A DNA stretch of 7,954 nucleotides from NCBI RefSeq assembly GCF_937936315.1, contig NZ_CALGWU010000011.1, positions 1 through 7,954 of the forward strand, read 5' to 3'. This document shows, one piece after another, positions 1 to 7,272 of the stretch. Each line of letters opens with the position of its first letter. Position 1 is the stretch's first letter. Under the pieces are notes generated by a model. That model saw only the letters and a program-made list of their open reading frames with translations, did not search any database and was not told where the DNA came from. The translations under genes and the position numbers were made by a program. This DNA comes from an uncultured Capnocytophaga sp. Its GTDB lineage: Bacteria; Bacteroidota; Bacteroidia; Flavobacteriales; Flavobacteriaceae.

Positions 1-1561
1 GTTAGTACAAGGTTCCAAAAGTTTATCACAATCGGCTACTACTTTCATTGGGATTTTGATTACCTTAATAGCACCACCTAAAGGAATAGTAACACCTGGT
101 ATATTGAATAAGTAGGTTTTAGTTACAGGGGCATAACTTTGTCCAGGGGAAATAGCACCTTGGGTAGCTCCAGTTAGATTAGGATTACCATTGGTAATTA
201 TTTTTGCATTTGTAGGCAATTTCAGGGTGAGTGAAGCTGTACTAATAGTATCCTGACCTGTATTTTGGTAAGAAATTTCGTATATAAACTCATCATTAGT
301 ACTGAGTTGTGTTACTGCTGCCCCTACACCATTGGTATAACGAGCATTCACAATCATTTCCAAGGCACGTGATTGTACAATCTCCTTGAAAGTACAAGTG
401 CTAGTATCATCAAAGCAGGTATCGGTAGCAATAGGTTCTGTCCACGATACTTTTTTACTACATTTACCTGCATCGGCTATTACAATAATATCTGAAGGAC
501 AACCTGATATTATAGGAGGAGTAGTATCCTTAGGCAAAATAACTGTTATAGTTTTAGTCATAGGAGGAGGAGCTCCACATCCTATATTTGATTTCAATTT
601 GTACTCTACTTGAAAAGTAGTTGTTTCAGTAATAGTACGAGAAAAAGTACGTTGAAATCCTAGTGGAGAGCTAGTAATGCATTGCCCTGCTGTATCGAGT
701 TGATACCAACTAATATCAAATAAGAAATAAGAGAAGCTAAAATATAATGTAGTTTGATCACCTCTACAAGAAGAAGCTACTATAAGAGCTACATTAGGAT
801 TAAAAGCGGCATTGATTTTCACCTCGATATCATTTTGTGCCGACTGACAGGCGTGAGTAGTGCACACCATATAAATACCATCGTCCAAGTTATTGAACAC
901 GGCATAAGCGTTATTAGGATCAGTAGCTTGGAGAGTAATCGTTCTCACAGCAGAGGTGAGGATAGTTTTTTTTAATAAGGTAAAAGTAAGAGGATAAGTA
1001 ATCTATTGCCCTGTTACATCTACAGAAACGATGTCAGAACCGCTTGAGGCACTACAAGCTGAAGCTGAGAGCACAGGCTCTAAAGAAGGTTGTGCTTTTA
1101 CAGTAAACGGATGGTAATAGATTTGATTATGAGGGTATTTACCTGCCGCAGTGGATTAAGCAGTTTCTACCTGCCAATGGACTGGGCTATTGTCTGTAGC
1201 CTGATAACATAAGTTTCTATATTTCAAGGCGTAATTACCTGCTGCAAATCACCCCAACCGTAATAATGTTCATCTGTCCAATGTTGTACTAAAGGAAAGA
1301 CAACGCTATATTTTCATAAGCATACCTTATATTTCTAAAAGCCTGAGCTGGGTCAATGATTGCAGGAGGCGTTAATTCCACTATTCTACAAAGTTCAAAG
1401 CAACCATTAGAACGTTGGTAACGGATACGGTATTTACTAGGAGAGGGAAGATTTACTCTGGCACTGTTGTTATTAGCTGCAAAAGTATGCCAAGCAGGTG
1501 TAATGGTAGGGCAAACCCCTAGAGAGGTTTCTTTTTCTACAGTAAATGTATTTTTAGACAA
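1..1561 (-). pseudogene. Fragment of a large HYR-containing surface adhesin (broken, both ends missing)
   Basis: This is the middle of a big cell-surface or gliding-type adhesin read leftwards and running off the window. Three frames are needed to follow it: one from 1561 to about 1292, a second from about 1295 to 1224 (residues such as HWTDEHYYGWGDLQQ), and a third from about 1249 to 1. The third frame carries in-frame stops at 1156-1158 (TAA) and 1003-1005 (TAG), then is open for 334 codons. Around 528-400 the peptide DTTPPIISGCPSDIIV followed by GKCSKKVSWTEPIATD is a classic HYR domain start. Around 300-240, FIYEISYQNTGQDTIS resembles DUF11-type repeats of bacterial adhesins. There is no plausible start or signal peptide: upstream of 1561 the frame meets a stop at 1586-1588. 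Such proteins are usually exported by the type IX system through a C-terminal domain, which would lie outside the window. The family is clear; the exact gene is not. Confidence 0.85.
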
Positions 1562-1623
1562 GAAAAAGTAAAGAAATACATCAATTTATTAGTAAAAAAA
1601 ATAATAAATAGATGTGTTTTTTA

Positions 1624-1655
1624 TTTGGTTGTTTAAAAATAAAATTATACCTTTG
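1624..1655 (+). promoter_or_regulatory. Bacteroidetes-type promoter of the sialidase gene
   Basis: TTTG at 1624-1627 is followed after 20 bases by TACCTTTG at 1648-1655, a full match to the TAnnTTTG -7 element with a permitted spacer. Transcription would start near 1661, leaving a leader of about 16 bases before the ATG at 1677. The longer in-frame start at 1614 lies upstream of this promoter and is therefore unlikely. Confidence 0.72.
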
Positions 1656-1676
1656 TCAAAAATTAATAAATTATTT

Positions 1677-3224
1677 ATGAAACAATTATTTACCATTATT
1701 GCACTTCTTTTTCTTAGTTTTGGCTATGCCCAAAATGGAAAAACTTTTACTCAAATTCAAATGCCTTTGGCTACTGATAAAGATAATCTTATTACTTCAT
1801 TTGAGCTACCTATAAAACAAGGTACAGAGATAAAAGAACTCTCTTTTCTATTTAAAAGTAAGAAATTGAATCTTTCGGAACTCTCCGTTTATGTAGGAGA
1901 TAGTTCTAAAAAAAAACAAGCTGTACTTTTTGCTAAAACTTCAAATCTTAATTGTTATACTAAACTACAAGGAATTTTCAAAACTACTAATGACACCCTT
2001 TTTGTTTGGGTCTATGCTCGTACTATTCAAAACCCTGAACTCTTGCAAAAACTGTATTTATCAAAGGTAAAACTCATTACCAATGAGACTAAATTCACGC
2101 TTAATAATGCTAAAAAAGAAGGGCAGCGTTTTGCTATATCTCTTCGTCAGCGCAAGCAAGATGGTATAGAGTGCTACCGTATACCAGGACTCGTAACCAC
2201 TAATAAGGGTACATTGATAGCTGTTTACGACAATCGTTACAACAACTGTAAAGATTTGCAAGAAGATATCGATGTAGGAATGAGCCGCAGTACTGATGGC
2301 GGGCAAACGTGGGAACCAATGAAAAAAGTAATTGATATGGGTGAATGGGGAGGAAAACCTAACCGCCTTAATGGGGTAGGAGATCCTGCTGTCTTAGTAG
2401 ATGAAAAAAATAATACTATCTGGGTAATGGGGTTGTGGCAGCATGGTTTAGACCCTAAAATAATGACTTGGTGGGGTTCTAAAAGTGGGATGACTCCTGA
2501 GGAAACAGGACAAATAGTAGTGGTGAAAAGCGAAGATGATGGCAAAACATGGAGTGAGCCTATCAATATAACTTCTCAAATCAAAAATCCCGAATGGAAG
2601 CTTTTCTTTCAAGGACCAGGAAGAGGCATCTCAATGAGTAATGGTGCCTTGGTATTTGCAGGTCAGTTTAAGGACAAAGATCAAGTGCCTCACTCTACTA
2701 TTATATATAGTAATGATCATGGTAAAAGTTGGAATGTAGGTGTGGGAGCTAAAACACACACTACTGAGGCGCAAGTGGTAGAACTCTCCGATGGTACCTT
2801 GATGCTTAATATGCGTGATGACCGTAATCGAACTAATTATGAACTTTCAGATAGCTATCACGGGCGTTCAGTAGCAGTTACAGCCGATATGGGTAAAACG
2901 TGGGTAGAGCATAATACCTCTCGCACTGTTCTTACCGAGCCTAATTGTATGGCAAGCATTGTTTCTTATAAAGATAAAAAGGGAAAACAGTATTTATTTT
3001 TCTCTAATCCCAATGATGCAAAAAATAGAATAAAAATGACTATCAAAACAAGTGATGACGGTGGTAACACTTGGAATAAACTACCTTCAGTGTTATTGTA
3101 TGAGCAAGCTGCTATGGGTTACTCTTGTCTTACTATAATAGATAATAAATACATAGGTATTCTTTATGAAGGAGATGGAGATTTGTATTTTCAAAAAGTG
3201 CCTATTAAAGAATTTATAAAATAA
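1677..3224 (+). CDS. Secreted exo-alpha-sialidase (GH33 neuraminidase)
   Basis: This protein cleaves terminal sialic acids from host glycoproteins. It has 515 residues from the ATG at 1677, chosen because it begins a clean signal peptide (MKQLFTIIALLFLSFGYAQ) just after a good promoter. Cleavage is expected near AYA/Q. There is no lipobox, so it is likely periplasmic or secreted rather than a lipoprotein. Residues about 20-150 form an N-terminal beta domain like those of Bacteroidetes NanH enzymes, and the propeller follows. Visible features are the RIP motif (R168-I-P), a probable acid/base Asp193, Glu364, a probable nucleophile Tyr482 in GYSCLT, and candidate arginine-triad members R168, R380 (or R383/R385) and R451. 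Five Asp boxes start near S205, S285, S345, T402 and S459 (for example STDGGQTW and SNDHGKSW). Length fits the family. The gene appears intact, stands alone, and is flanked by broken adhesin pieces. Catalytic assignments are by family analogy. Confidence 0.95.
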   Translation: MKQLFTIIALLFLSFGYAQNGKTFTQIQMPLATDKDNLITSFELPIKQGTEIKELSFLFKSKKLNLSELSVYVGDSSKKKQAVLFAKTSNLNCYTKLQGIFKTTNDTLFVWVYARTIQNPELLQKLYLSKVKLITNETKFTLNNAKKEGQRFAISLRQRKQDGIECYRIPGLVTTNKGTLIAVYDNRYNNCKDLQEDIDVGMSRSTDGGQTWEPMKKVIDMGEWGGKPNRLNGVGDPAVLVDEKNNTIWVMGLWQHGLDPKIMTWWGSKSGMTPEETGQIVVVKSEDDGKTWSEPINITSQIKNPEWKLFFQGPGRGISMSNGALVFAGQFKDKDQVPHSTIIYSNDHGKSWNVGVGAKTHTTEAQVVELSDGTLMLNMRDDRNRTNYELSDSYHGRSVAVTADMGKTWVEHNTSRTVLTEPNCMASIVSYKDKKGKQYLFFSNPNDAKNRIKMTIKTSDDGGNTWNKLPSVLLYEQAAMGYSCLTIIDNKYIGILYEGDGDLYFQKVPIKEFIK

Positions 3225-3228
3225 ATTC

Positions 3229-3249
3229 ATAAACTTTGTCAAAGTTTAT
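3229..3249 (+). terminator. Possible hairpin terminator after the sialidase
   Basis: ATAAACTTT and AAAGTTTAT form a perfect 9-bp stem with a 3-base loop, starting 5 bases after the sialidase stop codon. The stem is AT-rich and no clean T tract follows, so it may be a weak terminator or just a 3' end stabiliser. Confidence 0.45.
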
Positions 3250-3370
3250 ATTCCTACTATTTCTAATTTTATCATCTCCCTTTTAATAAGCTTTAACTCT
3301 TGTGTAAGGTGTTGAAAAAGTAGTATTTTATTTTTATTTTTCCTAAAAGCAATATTAAGAGTCTGTGAAA

Positions 3371-3403
3371 TTGTTGCCTCTTTCATGAAAAAATATACTT
3401 TTG
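3371..3403 (+). promoter_or_regulatory. Promoter in front of the truncated adhesin
   Basis: Two overlapping -33 candidates (TTG at 3371-3373 and 3374-3376) precede TACTTTTG at 3396-3403, a full TAnnTTTG match, with spacers of 22 and 19 bases. The predicted start near 3410 gives a leader of about 38 bases to the ATG at 3448. The broken gene therefore still has a usable-looking promoter. Confidence 0.65.
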
Positions 3404-3447
3404 TGAATTAATTTGTGTTTTTCAGGATAAAAGTATTCATTTTAATT

Positions 3448-3958
3448 ATGAAAAAGTTTCTAATAGCAATTATATATTTTTTAACAGGATTCACTTCTTA
3501 TGCACAAGAGTGTTTTGACGTACAATTAACACCTATAGTGAGGCAATGTTTTTCGGATGCTAAGTTGCATATAACAGCGCAGCCTAAAATCACCTATGCC
3601 TACAGGTTGTAGCTCTTCAGGCAACTACTCTGTTGAACTGACAAAACTTTCAGGAGCCCAAGTTTGCAAGCCCTTTCGGGCACTCCATATTCCTATGTGT
3701 TTGCCGATTTGCAACTAGGAGTTTATACGGTTACACTCTATGATAACAATGCAGTATGGGTAAAACTAAATAGTAAGAACTGTTACCATTACTACTACCT
3801 ACAAAACTATGAATATTACAGCTGAAGGTATAGCTCCTACTTGTGCAGGAATGATTGATGGACAAATACAGTTCAAAATTCCTTCTGGAGGTACTGGTCC
3901 TTTTGGGGTAACCATTACTGATGAAAGTGGAAATATATTAATTGAGGTGTCAAAATAA
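3448..3958 (+). pseudogene. N-terminal remnant of a secreted SprB/adhesin-like surface protein
   Basis: The ATG at 3448 opens a signal peptide (MKKFLIAIIYFLTGFTSYAQ) and then ECFDVQLTPIVRQCFSDAKL, which is how a mature flavobacterial adhesin might begin. The first frame stops at 3610-3612. Meaningful protein then continues by switching frame: PTGCSSSGNYSVELTKLSGA in the second frame (3599 to about 3660), SGTPYSYVFADLQLGVYTVT in the first again (3661 to about 3780), and MNITAEGIAPTCAGMIDGQI in the second (3779 to 3958, stop 3956-3958). At least three indels are implied. The last part resembles SprB-type repeats (TCAG.IDG.I.F.I.GGTGPF.VTI). The final codons (ILIEVSK) lie inside an inverted repeat and probably are not native. 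It may be the missing front end of the adhesin fragment at 1-1561. Confidence 0.82.
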
Positions 3959-4002
3959 TTTCATATATTTGCACTCTGAAAATACTTTGACACCTCAATT
4001 AA
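3938..4002. repeat. 17-bp perfect inverted repeat, probable IS end remnant
   Basis: TTAATTGAGGTGTCAAA at 3938-3954 is exactly inverted at 3986-4002, separated by 31 bases. The left arm includes the -33 element of a promoter and the stop codon of the adhesin remnant follows it directly. The right arm lies in the predicted leader and contains a TTG (3987-3989) opening a short frame (LTPQLNFLIIKLMK, stop 4029-4031). This could be the start of a lost transposase. The layout resembles the 5' ends of the two IS copies further right. A transcription terminator is an alternative, since TTTTTT follows at 4004-4009, but the loop is long. Confidence 0.65.
3942..3971 (+). promoter_or_regulatory. Strong-consensus promoter inside the inverted repeat
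   Basis: TTG at 3942-3944, a 19-base spacer and TATATTTG at 3964-3971 match the Bacteroidetes consensus completely. The predicted start is near 3977. It may originally have driven a transposase; now the first intact gene downstream is the lipoprotein at 4089, with a leader of about 110 bases. Confidence 0.65.
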
Positions 4003-4088
4003 ATTTTTTGATCATCAAGTTAATGAAATAAAAATAATAACACAAAGGTAAATTCTATTTTATATTGCATAAATATCTTAAAAAACAA

Positions 4089-4613
4089 ATGAAAAAACAA
4101 TATATGAAATTATTACTTATTAGTTTATTTTTAATAGGGACAGTGAGTTCTTGTGAAAATGTTGTTAATAATAACACTGAAAAAGATCCACTAAATGAAT
4201 CATTAAGTATCGAATCTGATACCAAAATAAACAATCCTCTTATAGGTAAAAAATTCTATTATTTATATAAAGGTGAAGATGATGGAGAACTCTTTCTTGC
4301 TGTACACCCTTATCTTAAAGGAGATGATGATATGCCTACAATTGTATTTATCAATGATACGCTTATGGATAATTGGAATACAATGGAAGGTAATAAATGG
4401 ATCATAGAGAAAATAGAAAAAAAAGATACTCTGCTAACTTATTTTGTAAAGATGGAAAATGGGGAGACTTTTAATTCTTTATGTTTGAGTTATAATGCTA
4501 AAAAAGGATTAATGTATAATATAAGAAAAGATACAACCTTTATACTAATAGATTCATTGTATATTAACAAAATAAAGAAAATTGCAACAAAAATAGAATT
4601 TTCGGATGATTAA
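4089..4613 (+). CDS. Putative lipoprotein, unknown function (immunity-like context)
   Basis: I do not recognise this family. From the ATG at 4089 the product has 174 residues; a second ATG at 4104 would also leave a full signal peptide, while a TTG at 4065 gives an unlikely extension. The signal MKKQYMKLLLISLFLIGTVSSC ends in a lipobox with Cys22. The mature part starts with an Asn/Glu/Ser-rich linker and becomes a compact domain from about residue 48 (PLIGKKFYYLYKGEDDGEL) with alternating hydrophobic and charged residues, as in a small beta protein. No acidic K-D/E-type surface export signal follows the cysteine, so it probably faces the periplasm. It stands 18 bases ahead of the TssK-like fragment in the same direction. 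Its low GC resembles the second lipoprotein. A role as an immunity protein against a secreted toxin is only an inference from context. Confidence 0.78.
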   Translation: MKKQYMKLLLISLFLIGTVSSCENVVNNNTEKDPLNESLSIESDTKINNPLIGKKFYYLYKGEDDGELFLAVHPYLKGDDDMPTIVFINDTLMDNWNTMEGNKWIIEKIEKKDTLLTYFVKMENGETFNSLCLSYNAKKGLMYNIRKDTTFILIDSLYINKIKKIATKIEFSDD

Positions 4614-4631
4614 TGAGATATGTAAAATCAA

Positions 4632-5012
4632 ATGAACAATCTACTCACCCATTATTCTATAAATTGGATAGACGGAACGAAGCTAAGCAGCAGCCATTTT
4701 ATTGCTGTGCAGGACTTTGTTACCGACAGTCTTAGAGATGCCATAGCCTTGCAAACCACAGACCTTAACTATGGCTTACAGCCTATGGCTGGTGATTCGG
4801 TAAAGATGCACGTGCTGATGGATCACTACAACTGCCTGCAACTAATCCTTGAAGAGTGCCACGCCGTTACTCCTAATGGAATACACATACAAATCAGTGC
4901 CGCACAAGAAGGACAGACCTTAACGCTGAGCAAGGATATGACAGAGATGAAGGGTAATGCCATTTTTTCTGTTATTACTAAAGTTGAAAACTCTGAAAAA
5001 ATATTGCTATGA
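4632..5012 (+). CDS. Truncated TssK-like T6SS baseplate protein (N-terminal part only)
   Basis: TssK links the type VI secretion baseplate to its membrane complex. The first ~108 residues match the N-terminal TssK pattern: INWIDGTKLSSSHF (W..G..L...HF), a helical stretch, NYGLQPM (the conserved .YGL/WGL), then CLQLILEECHAVTPNGIHIQI (..L.L..c..v.P.G..i.i). Full TssK proteins are several hundred residues; this one stops at 126. The last residues, from about NAIFSVITKVENSEKILL, do not look like TssK, and base composition drops there, suggesting fusion to unrelated DNA. The body of the gene is close to 50% GC while both flanking lipoprotein genes are near 30% or below. It cannot be a working baseplate subunit. 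It may be a recombination scar. Identification rests on motif recall, not a search. Confidence 0.62.
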   Translation: MNNLLTHYSINWIDGTKLSSSHFIAVQDFVTDSLRDAIALQTTDLNYGLQPMAGDSVKMHVLMDHYNCLQLILEECHAVTPNGIHIQISAAQEGQTLTLSKDMTEMKGNAIFSVITKVENSEKILL

Positions 5013-5476
5013 ATTATCTTGTATATTTTATTATTTCTTTTCTGTTTTTTTCTTGTAGTAAAAATATCAAAATATCCGAAATGGATAAATCTTACAATGC
5101 TAGAATTTTACAGATTATGAATGAAAACTCATCTTACAAGTTTAATTATTTCTACTATGAAATAAAAAACTATACCCATAAGGATTATAGCAAGGTAGCA
5201 TATGAAATAGAAGATTTTGTTGATAATAGTTATATTTCATCTATTGCGAAAAAGAAAAGAGCAGAGATATATTGCTTTTTTTATACTAAAAGATGGTGGT
5301 ATAGGAGAATTAACTTGAATGATACCGAAGAAATTAGCGATAATGGCTTAATTTACGATAGAGATTTAATCGCATTAGTTGAGTTCATATTAGATGAGAA
5401 TAAAAATTATATTAAGAAAATTATTGTATATAATAAAAAAGAGATAATGTATGAAAGAAAAGAGATTTTGGATTAA
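5009..5476 (+). CDS. Putative lipoprotein, unknown function, coupled to the TssK fragment
   Basis: This is a 155-residue protein I do not recognise. Its ATG (5009-5011) overlaps the TGA of the upstream fragment (5010-5012), which usually means translational coupling. The signal MNYLVYFIISFLFFSC ends with lipobox Cys16; the next residues (SKNIKISEMD) show no clear acidic surface-export signal, so the periplasmic face is likelier. The mature part is rich in Tyr, Lys and Asn (for example YKFNYFYYEIKNYTHKDYSK, then KRWWYRRINL) and ends in a charged strand/turn pattern (IIVYNKKEIMYERKEI), giving the feel of a small single-domain beta protein. Very AT-rich. Position directly behind a truncated gene is typical of immunity genes left after toxin shuffling, but nothing in the sequence proves this. 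Confidence 0.78.
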   Translation: MNYLVYFIISFLFFSCSKNIKISEMDKSYNARILQIMNENSSYKFNYFYYEIKNYTHKDYSKVAYEIEDFVDNSYISSIAKKKRAEIYCFFYTKRWWYRRINLNDTEEISDNGLIYDRDLIALVEFILDENKNYIKKIIVYNKKEIMYERKEILD

Positions 5477-5540
5477 GTATTAGTTATTTATACTATAGTT
5501 TAGTTAAAATAGGTATTAGAAAATATCATATTAAACTCAT

Positions 5541-6191
5541 TTAAACTTTTAGTAAGACCAATGCAAAGGCAAGATAATGCCAATTTAACCAATGAGAATC
5601 TAATACATCAAATCGAATGAGTAGAGTTCTAAAACTATCAATCTAGGCAAAAGAACGTTCATTTACAAATCTTTTTTTGTAAACCTTTTCATCAAAAAAA
5701 CGCTTTTTACCTCGTTTGTTTCCTTTGCAATTTCTAGGATTCTCTTTGATATTAGGAAACATCTTTCTACAATGAATAGCTCTTCTAAGTTTCTTACAAT
5801 CAAACCCTTTATCAGCGTTTAGATAGCTATTTTCTACACAAATACCACATTTTTTTATTTGATTCATTATCTTAGAAAATTGACCTATTATATCATACAG
5901 ATCATTATGATTTCCACTAATAATATCTCCTATTCCTATAGGGTATCCTCGCCCATCGGTCAGAACAAGAACATTAGAAGTTCTTCCTTTCTTGCGATGT
6001 TGGTATTTAACACATTCTAAATCAACAAATAAGTATTCCCATTGACATCCTGTTTTTGCTTTATGAACAATACACCTAAAGATGTCATACATGTTAAATT
6101 TAGATGTAAAACCTCTTTTATTAGTAGGGATATAAGGTAAAAATTTGGTCGTGAAATCATTTTTGTCTATCTTTGCAAATGAGTAATCCAT
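5541..6191 (-). pseudogene. DDE transposase, IS5-family-like, internal deletion plus nonsense codon
   Basis: The start is ATG at 6191-6189. The N-terminal domain (IFRCIVHKAKTGCQWEYL) is the usual IS5-type helix-turn region. After CVKY the sequence jumps straight to QHRKKGRTSNVLVLTDGRGY, so roughly the segment holding the first catalytic Asp is gone, in frame. The second half is recognisable: SGNHNDLYD, LNADKGFD with the second acidic residue, YKKRFVNERSFA with the final Glu. A TAG at 5643-5645 interrupts where relatives have Trp (SFAW.DSF). Reading on in the same frame gives IDSFRTLLIRFDV and WLNWHYLAFALVLLKV to a natural stop at 5541-5543, so the C-terminus is still present. Inactive on two counts. 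Confidence 0.88.
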
Positions 6192-6276
6192 ATATGTGTT
6201 ATATTTTTGATTTTCAACACAATATTACATAAAATATTTGGATTACTCAAATTTTTTAAAAGTTTAAATCACTTCA
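6004..6276. repeat. Direct repeat, first copy (273 bp, IS right end)
   Basis: This stretch matches 7085-7357 with two substitutions and no gaps by eye (A/G at 6034, G/T at 6052). Both lie in the transposase reading frame and give T/K and Y/H changes. The copies are 1081 bp apart in the same orientation, flanking the TonB-C-like gene. Confidence 0.93.
6180..6249 (-). promoter_or_regulatory. Transposase promoter with start-codon-hiding inverted repeat (copy 1)
   Basis: On the minus strand TTG (6250-6248), a 20-base spacer and TAATATTG (6227-6220) make a good promoter, one mismatch from TAnnTTTG. An 11-bp perfect inverted repeat, TGAGTAATCCA at 6180-6190 and TGGATTACTCA at 6239-6249, has one arm over the promoter spacer and the other over the ATG at 6191. 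An inner 6-bp pair (TGTGTT 6195-6200, AACACA 6216-6221) extends it. Only a transcript entering from outside would contain both arms and bury the start codon. Confidence 0.7.
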
Positions 6277-6303
6277 ATGACATTCATTTTTATAAATAAG
6301 GGT

Positions 6304-6924
6304 ATGAAAACCTTGTTATTGGTTTTTATATGTGTAATAGGAACTGCTTATTCACAAAAAGGGTTTACGTATGTATCTAAGTCTAAGACTCCCATAATTA
6401 TTCTTCCTGATTTTACAATACAACGAAGGGTGTTACCTCCTCTTGTTGAAGGTGGCGAGAAGCAAGTACGAGATACTATTTTTATCAATAATTATTTCTT
6501 TGGCAAATTGGTCTCAAGTGGAGGTAATACAAAAACTCCTGCGAGTTATTTTAAAGATATGGAAGATTATAAAAGCTATATTGTTAAAAATTTTGTGAAA
6601 GAGCGTATACTCGAAGAGGTGAAAAGTGAGGTTCTTATTAAGTTTGTTATATCAAAAAAAGGTGAGTTGGACATAAAATTTATTCAAGGACTTAACAATG
6701 TATACGACGATTGGATGATCAGGGGTTATATAGATAGGATGTTAAGTTCTTTTGGTGGTCTTCGTATGGGGATATGGAAGCCTGCTATTGATGAAAAGGG
6801 TAACCCTGTAGAAACAGAAGGCTATTTAATAATCCATTTTGATATGGATGCAGTTGCACCAGCAAGTAGAACTCCCGACAGAGTTCTTCCTATAAAAGGA
6901 GCTGACGCACAAACCATAGAATAA
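6304..6924 (+). CDS. Secreted protein with TonB C-terminal-like domain
   Basis: This 206-residue protein begins with a signal peptide (MKTLLLVFICVIGTAYSQ, cleavage probably before Gln). I chose the ATG at 6304 over an in-frame ATG at 6277, which touches the IS end and would only add nine residues ahead of the signal. Residues about 105-180 have the pattern of a TonB C-terminal fold: VLIKFVISKKGELDIKFIQG, a helix with YIDRMLSS, then GIWKPAIDEKGNPVETEGYL and IIHFDMD (W158-K-P160; G.PV; final strand). True TonB proteins are anchored by an N-terminal membrane helix and a proline-rich linker; this one is cleaved and has no linker, so it is unlikely to energise a transporter by itself. Similar stand-alone domains are common in Bacteroidota. 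It is bracketed by two direct IS copies, which could carry or delete it as a passenger. Confidence 0.75.
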   Translation: MKTLLLVFICVIGTAYSQKGFTYVSKSKTPIIILPDFTIQRRVLPPLVEGGEKQVRDTIFINNYFFGKLVSSGGNTKTPASYFKDMEDYKSYIVKNFVKERILEEVKSEVLIKFVISKKGELDIKFIQGLNNVYDDWMIRGYIDRMLSSFGGLRMGIWKPAIDEKGNPVETEGYLIIHFDMDAVAPASRTPDRVLPIKGADAQTIE

Positions 6925-6996
6925 GACATCAATAGATTCATTACTGTTTTTAAATCAGACGTATCTATAGTTAATATAGAGTACATTTAACCTAAC

Positions 6997-7272
6997 TCAA
7001 ATATAATTATGGATAGCCTTTTCATAAACTCCTGCTTTTATCCATTTTGAGTGATAATAATAAACAGTTTGCTATGAAAAAGGATATTTAACACATTCTA
7101 AATCAACAAATAAGTGTTCCCATTGACATCCTTTTTTTGCTTTATGAACAATACACCTAAAGATGTCATACATGTTAAATTTAGATGTAAAACCTCTTTT
7201 ATTAGTAGGGATATAAGGTAAAAATTTGGTCGTGAAATCATTTTTGTCTATCTTTGCAAATGAGTAATCCAT
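6997..7272 (-). pseudogene. 5' fragment of an IS5-family-like transposase
   Basis: From ATG 7272-7270 the protein is nearly identical to the start of copy 1 (GCQWEH instead of GCQWEY, AKK instead of AKT), then keeps the segment copy 1 has lost: CVKYPFS, a TAG at 7072-7074, QTVYYYHSKWIKAGVYEKAI, then a TGA at 6997-6999. The TAG sits where IS5-type proteins have Trp (W.TVYY.F.KW), so it is a TGG-to-TAG change. The catalytic core is absent. Confidence 0.85.

Larger units (their letters stand above)
5531..6276 (-). mobile_element. Defective IS5-family-like insertion sequence, copy 1
   Basis: This 746-bp element carries a transposase remnant on the minus strand. Its two ends share an inverted core, ATTTAAACTTTTA at 5539-5551 and its complement at 6257-6269, within an imperfect ~21-bp terminal repeat. 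The right boundary is set by the point where homology to copy 2 stops (6276 here, 7357 there). The left boundary is estimated from the inverted repeat. No convincing target duplication could be read. An internal deletion near 6000-6004 and a nonsense codon make it non-autonomous. Confidence 0.82.

Noticed and set aside
386..975. Plus-strand open frames in the adhesin fragment
   Set aside because: The minus strand over the same bases encodes an HYR domain and DUF11-like sequence; the plus-strand products look like nothing and are chance frames.
2061..2566. Open frames on the minus strand opposite the sialidase
   Set aside because: They lie wholly inside a well-conserved gene on the other strand, with no promoter or recognisable protein.
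6202..6209. Outward-facing promoter from IS copy 1 (TATTTTTG) that could drive the TonB-C-like gene
   Set aside because: The -7 element is good but the only upstream TTG is 26 bases away, longer than the usual spacer; the signal is too weak to annotate.
1003..7074. TAG reassigned as a sense codon, suggested by several in-frame TAGs
   Set aside because: The affected genes also carry frameshifts, deletions or other stops, while the intact genes use TGG for Trp normally. Ordinary pseudogene decay explains it.
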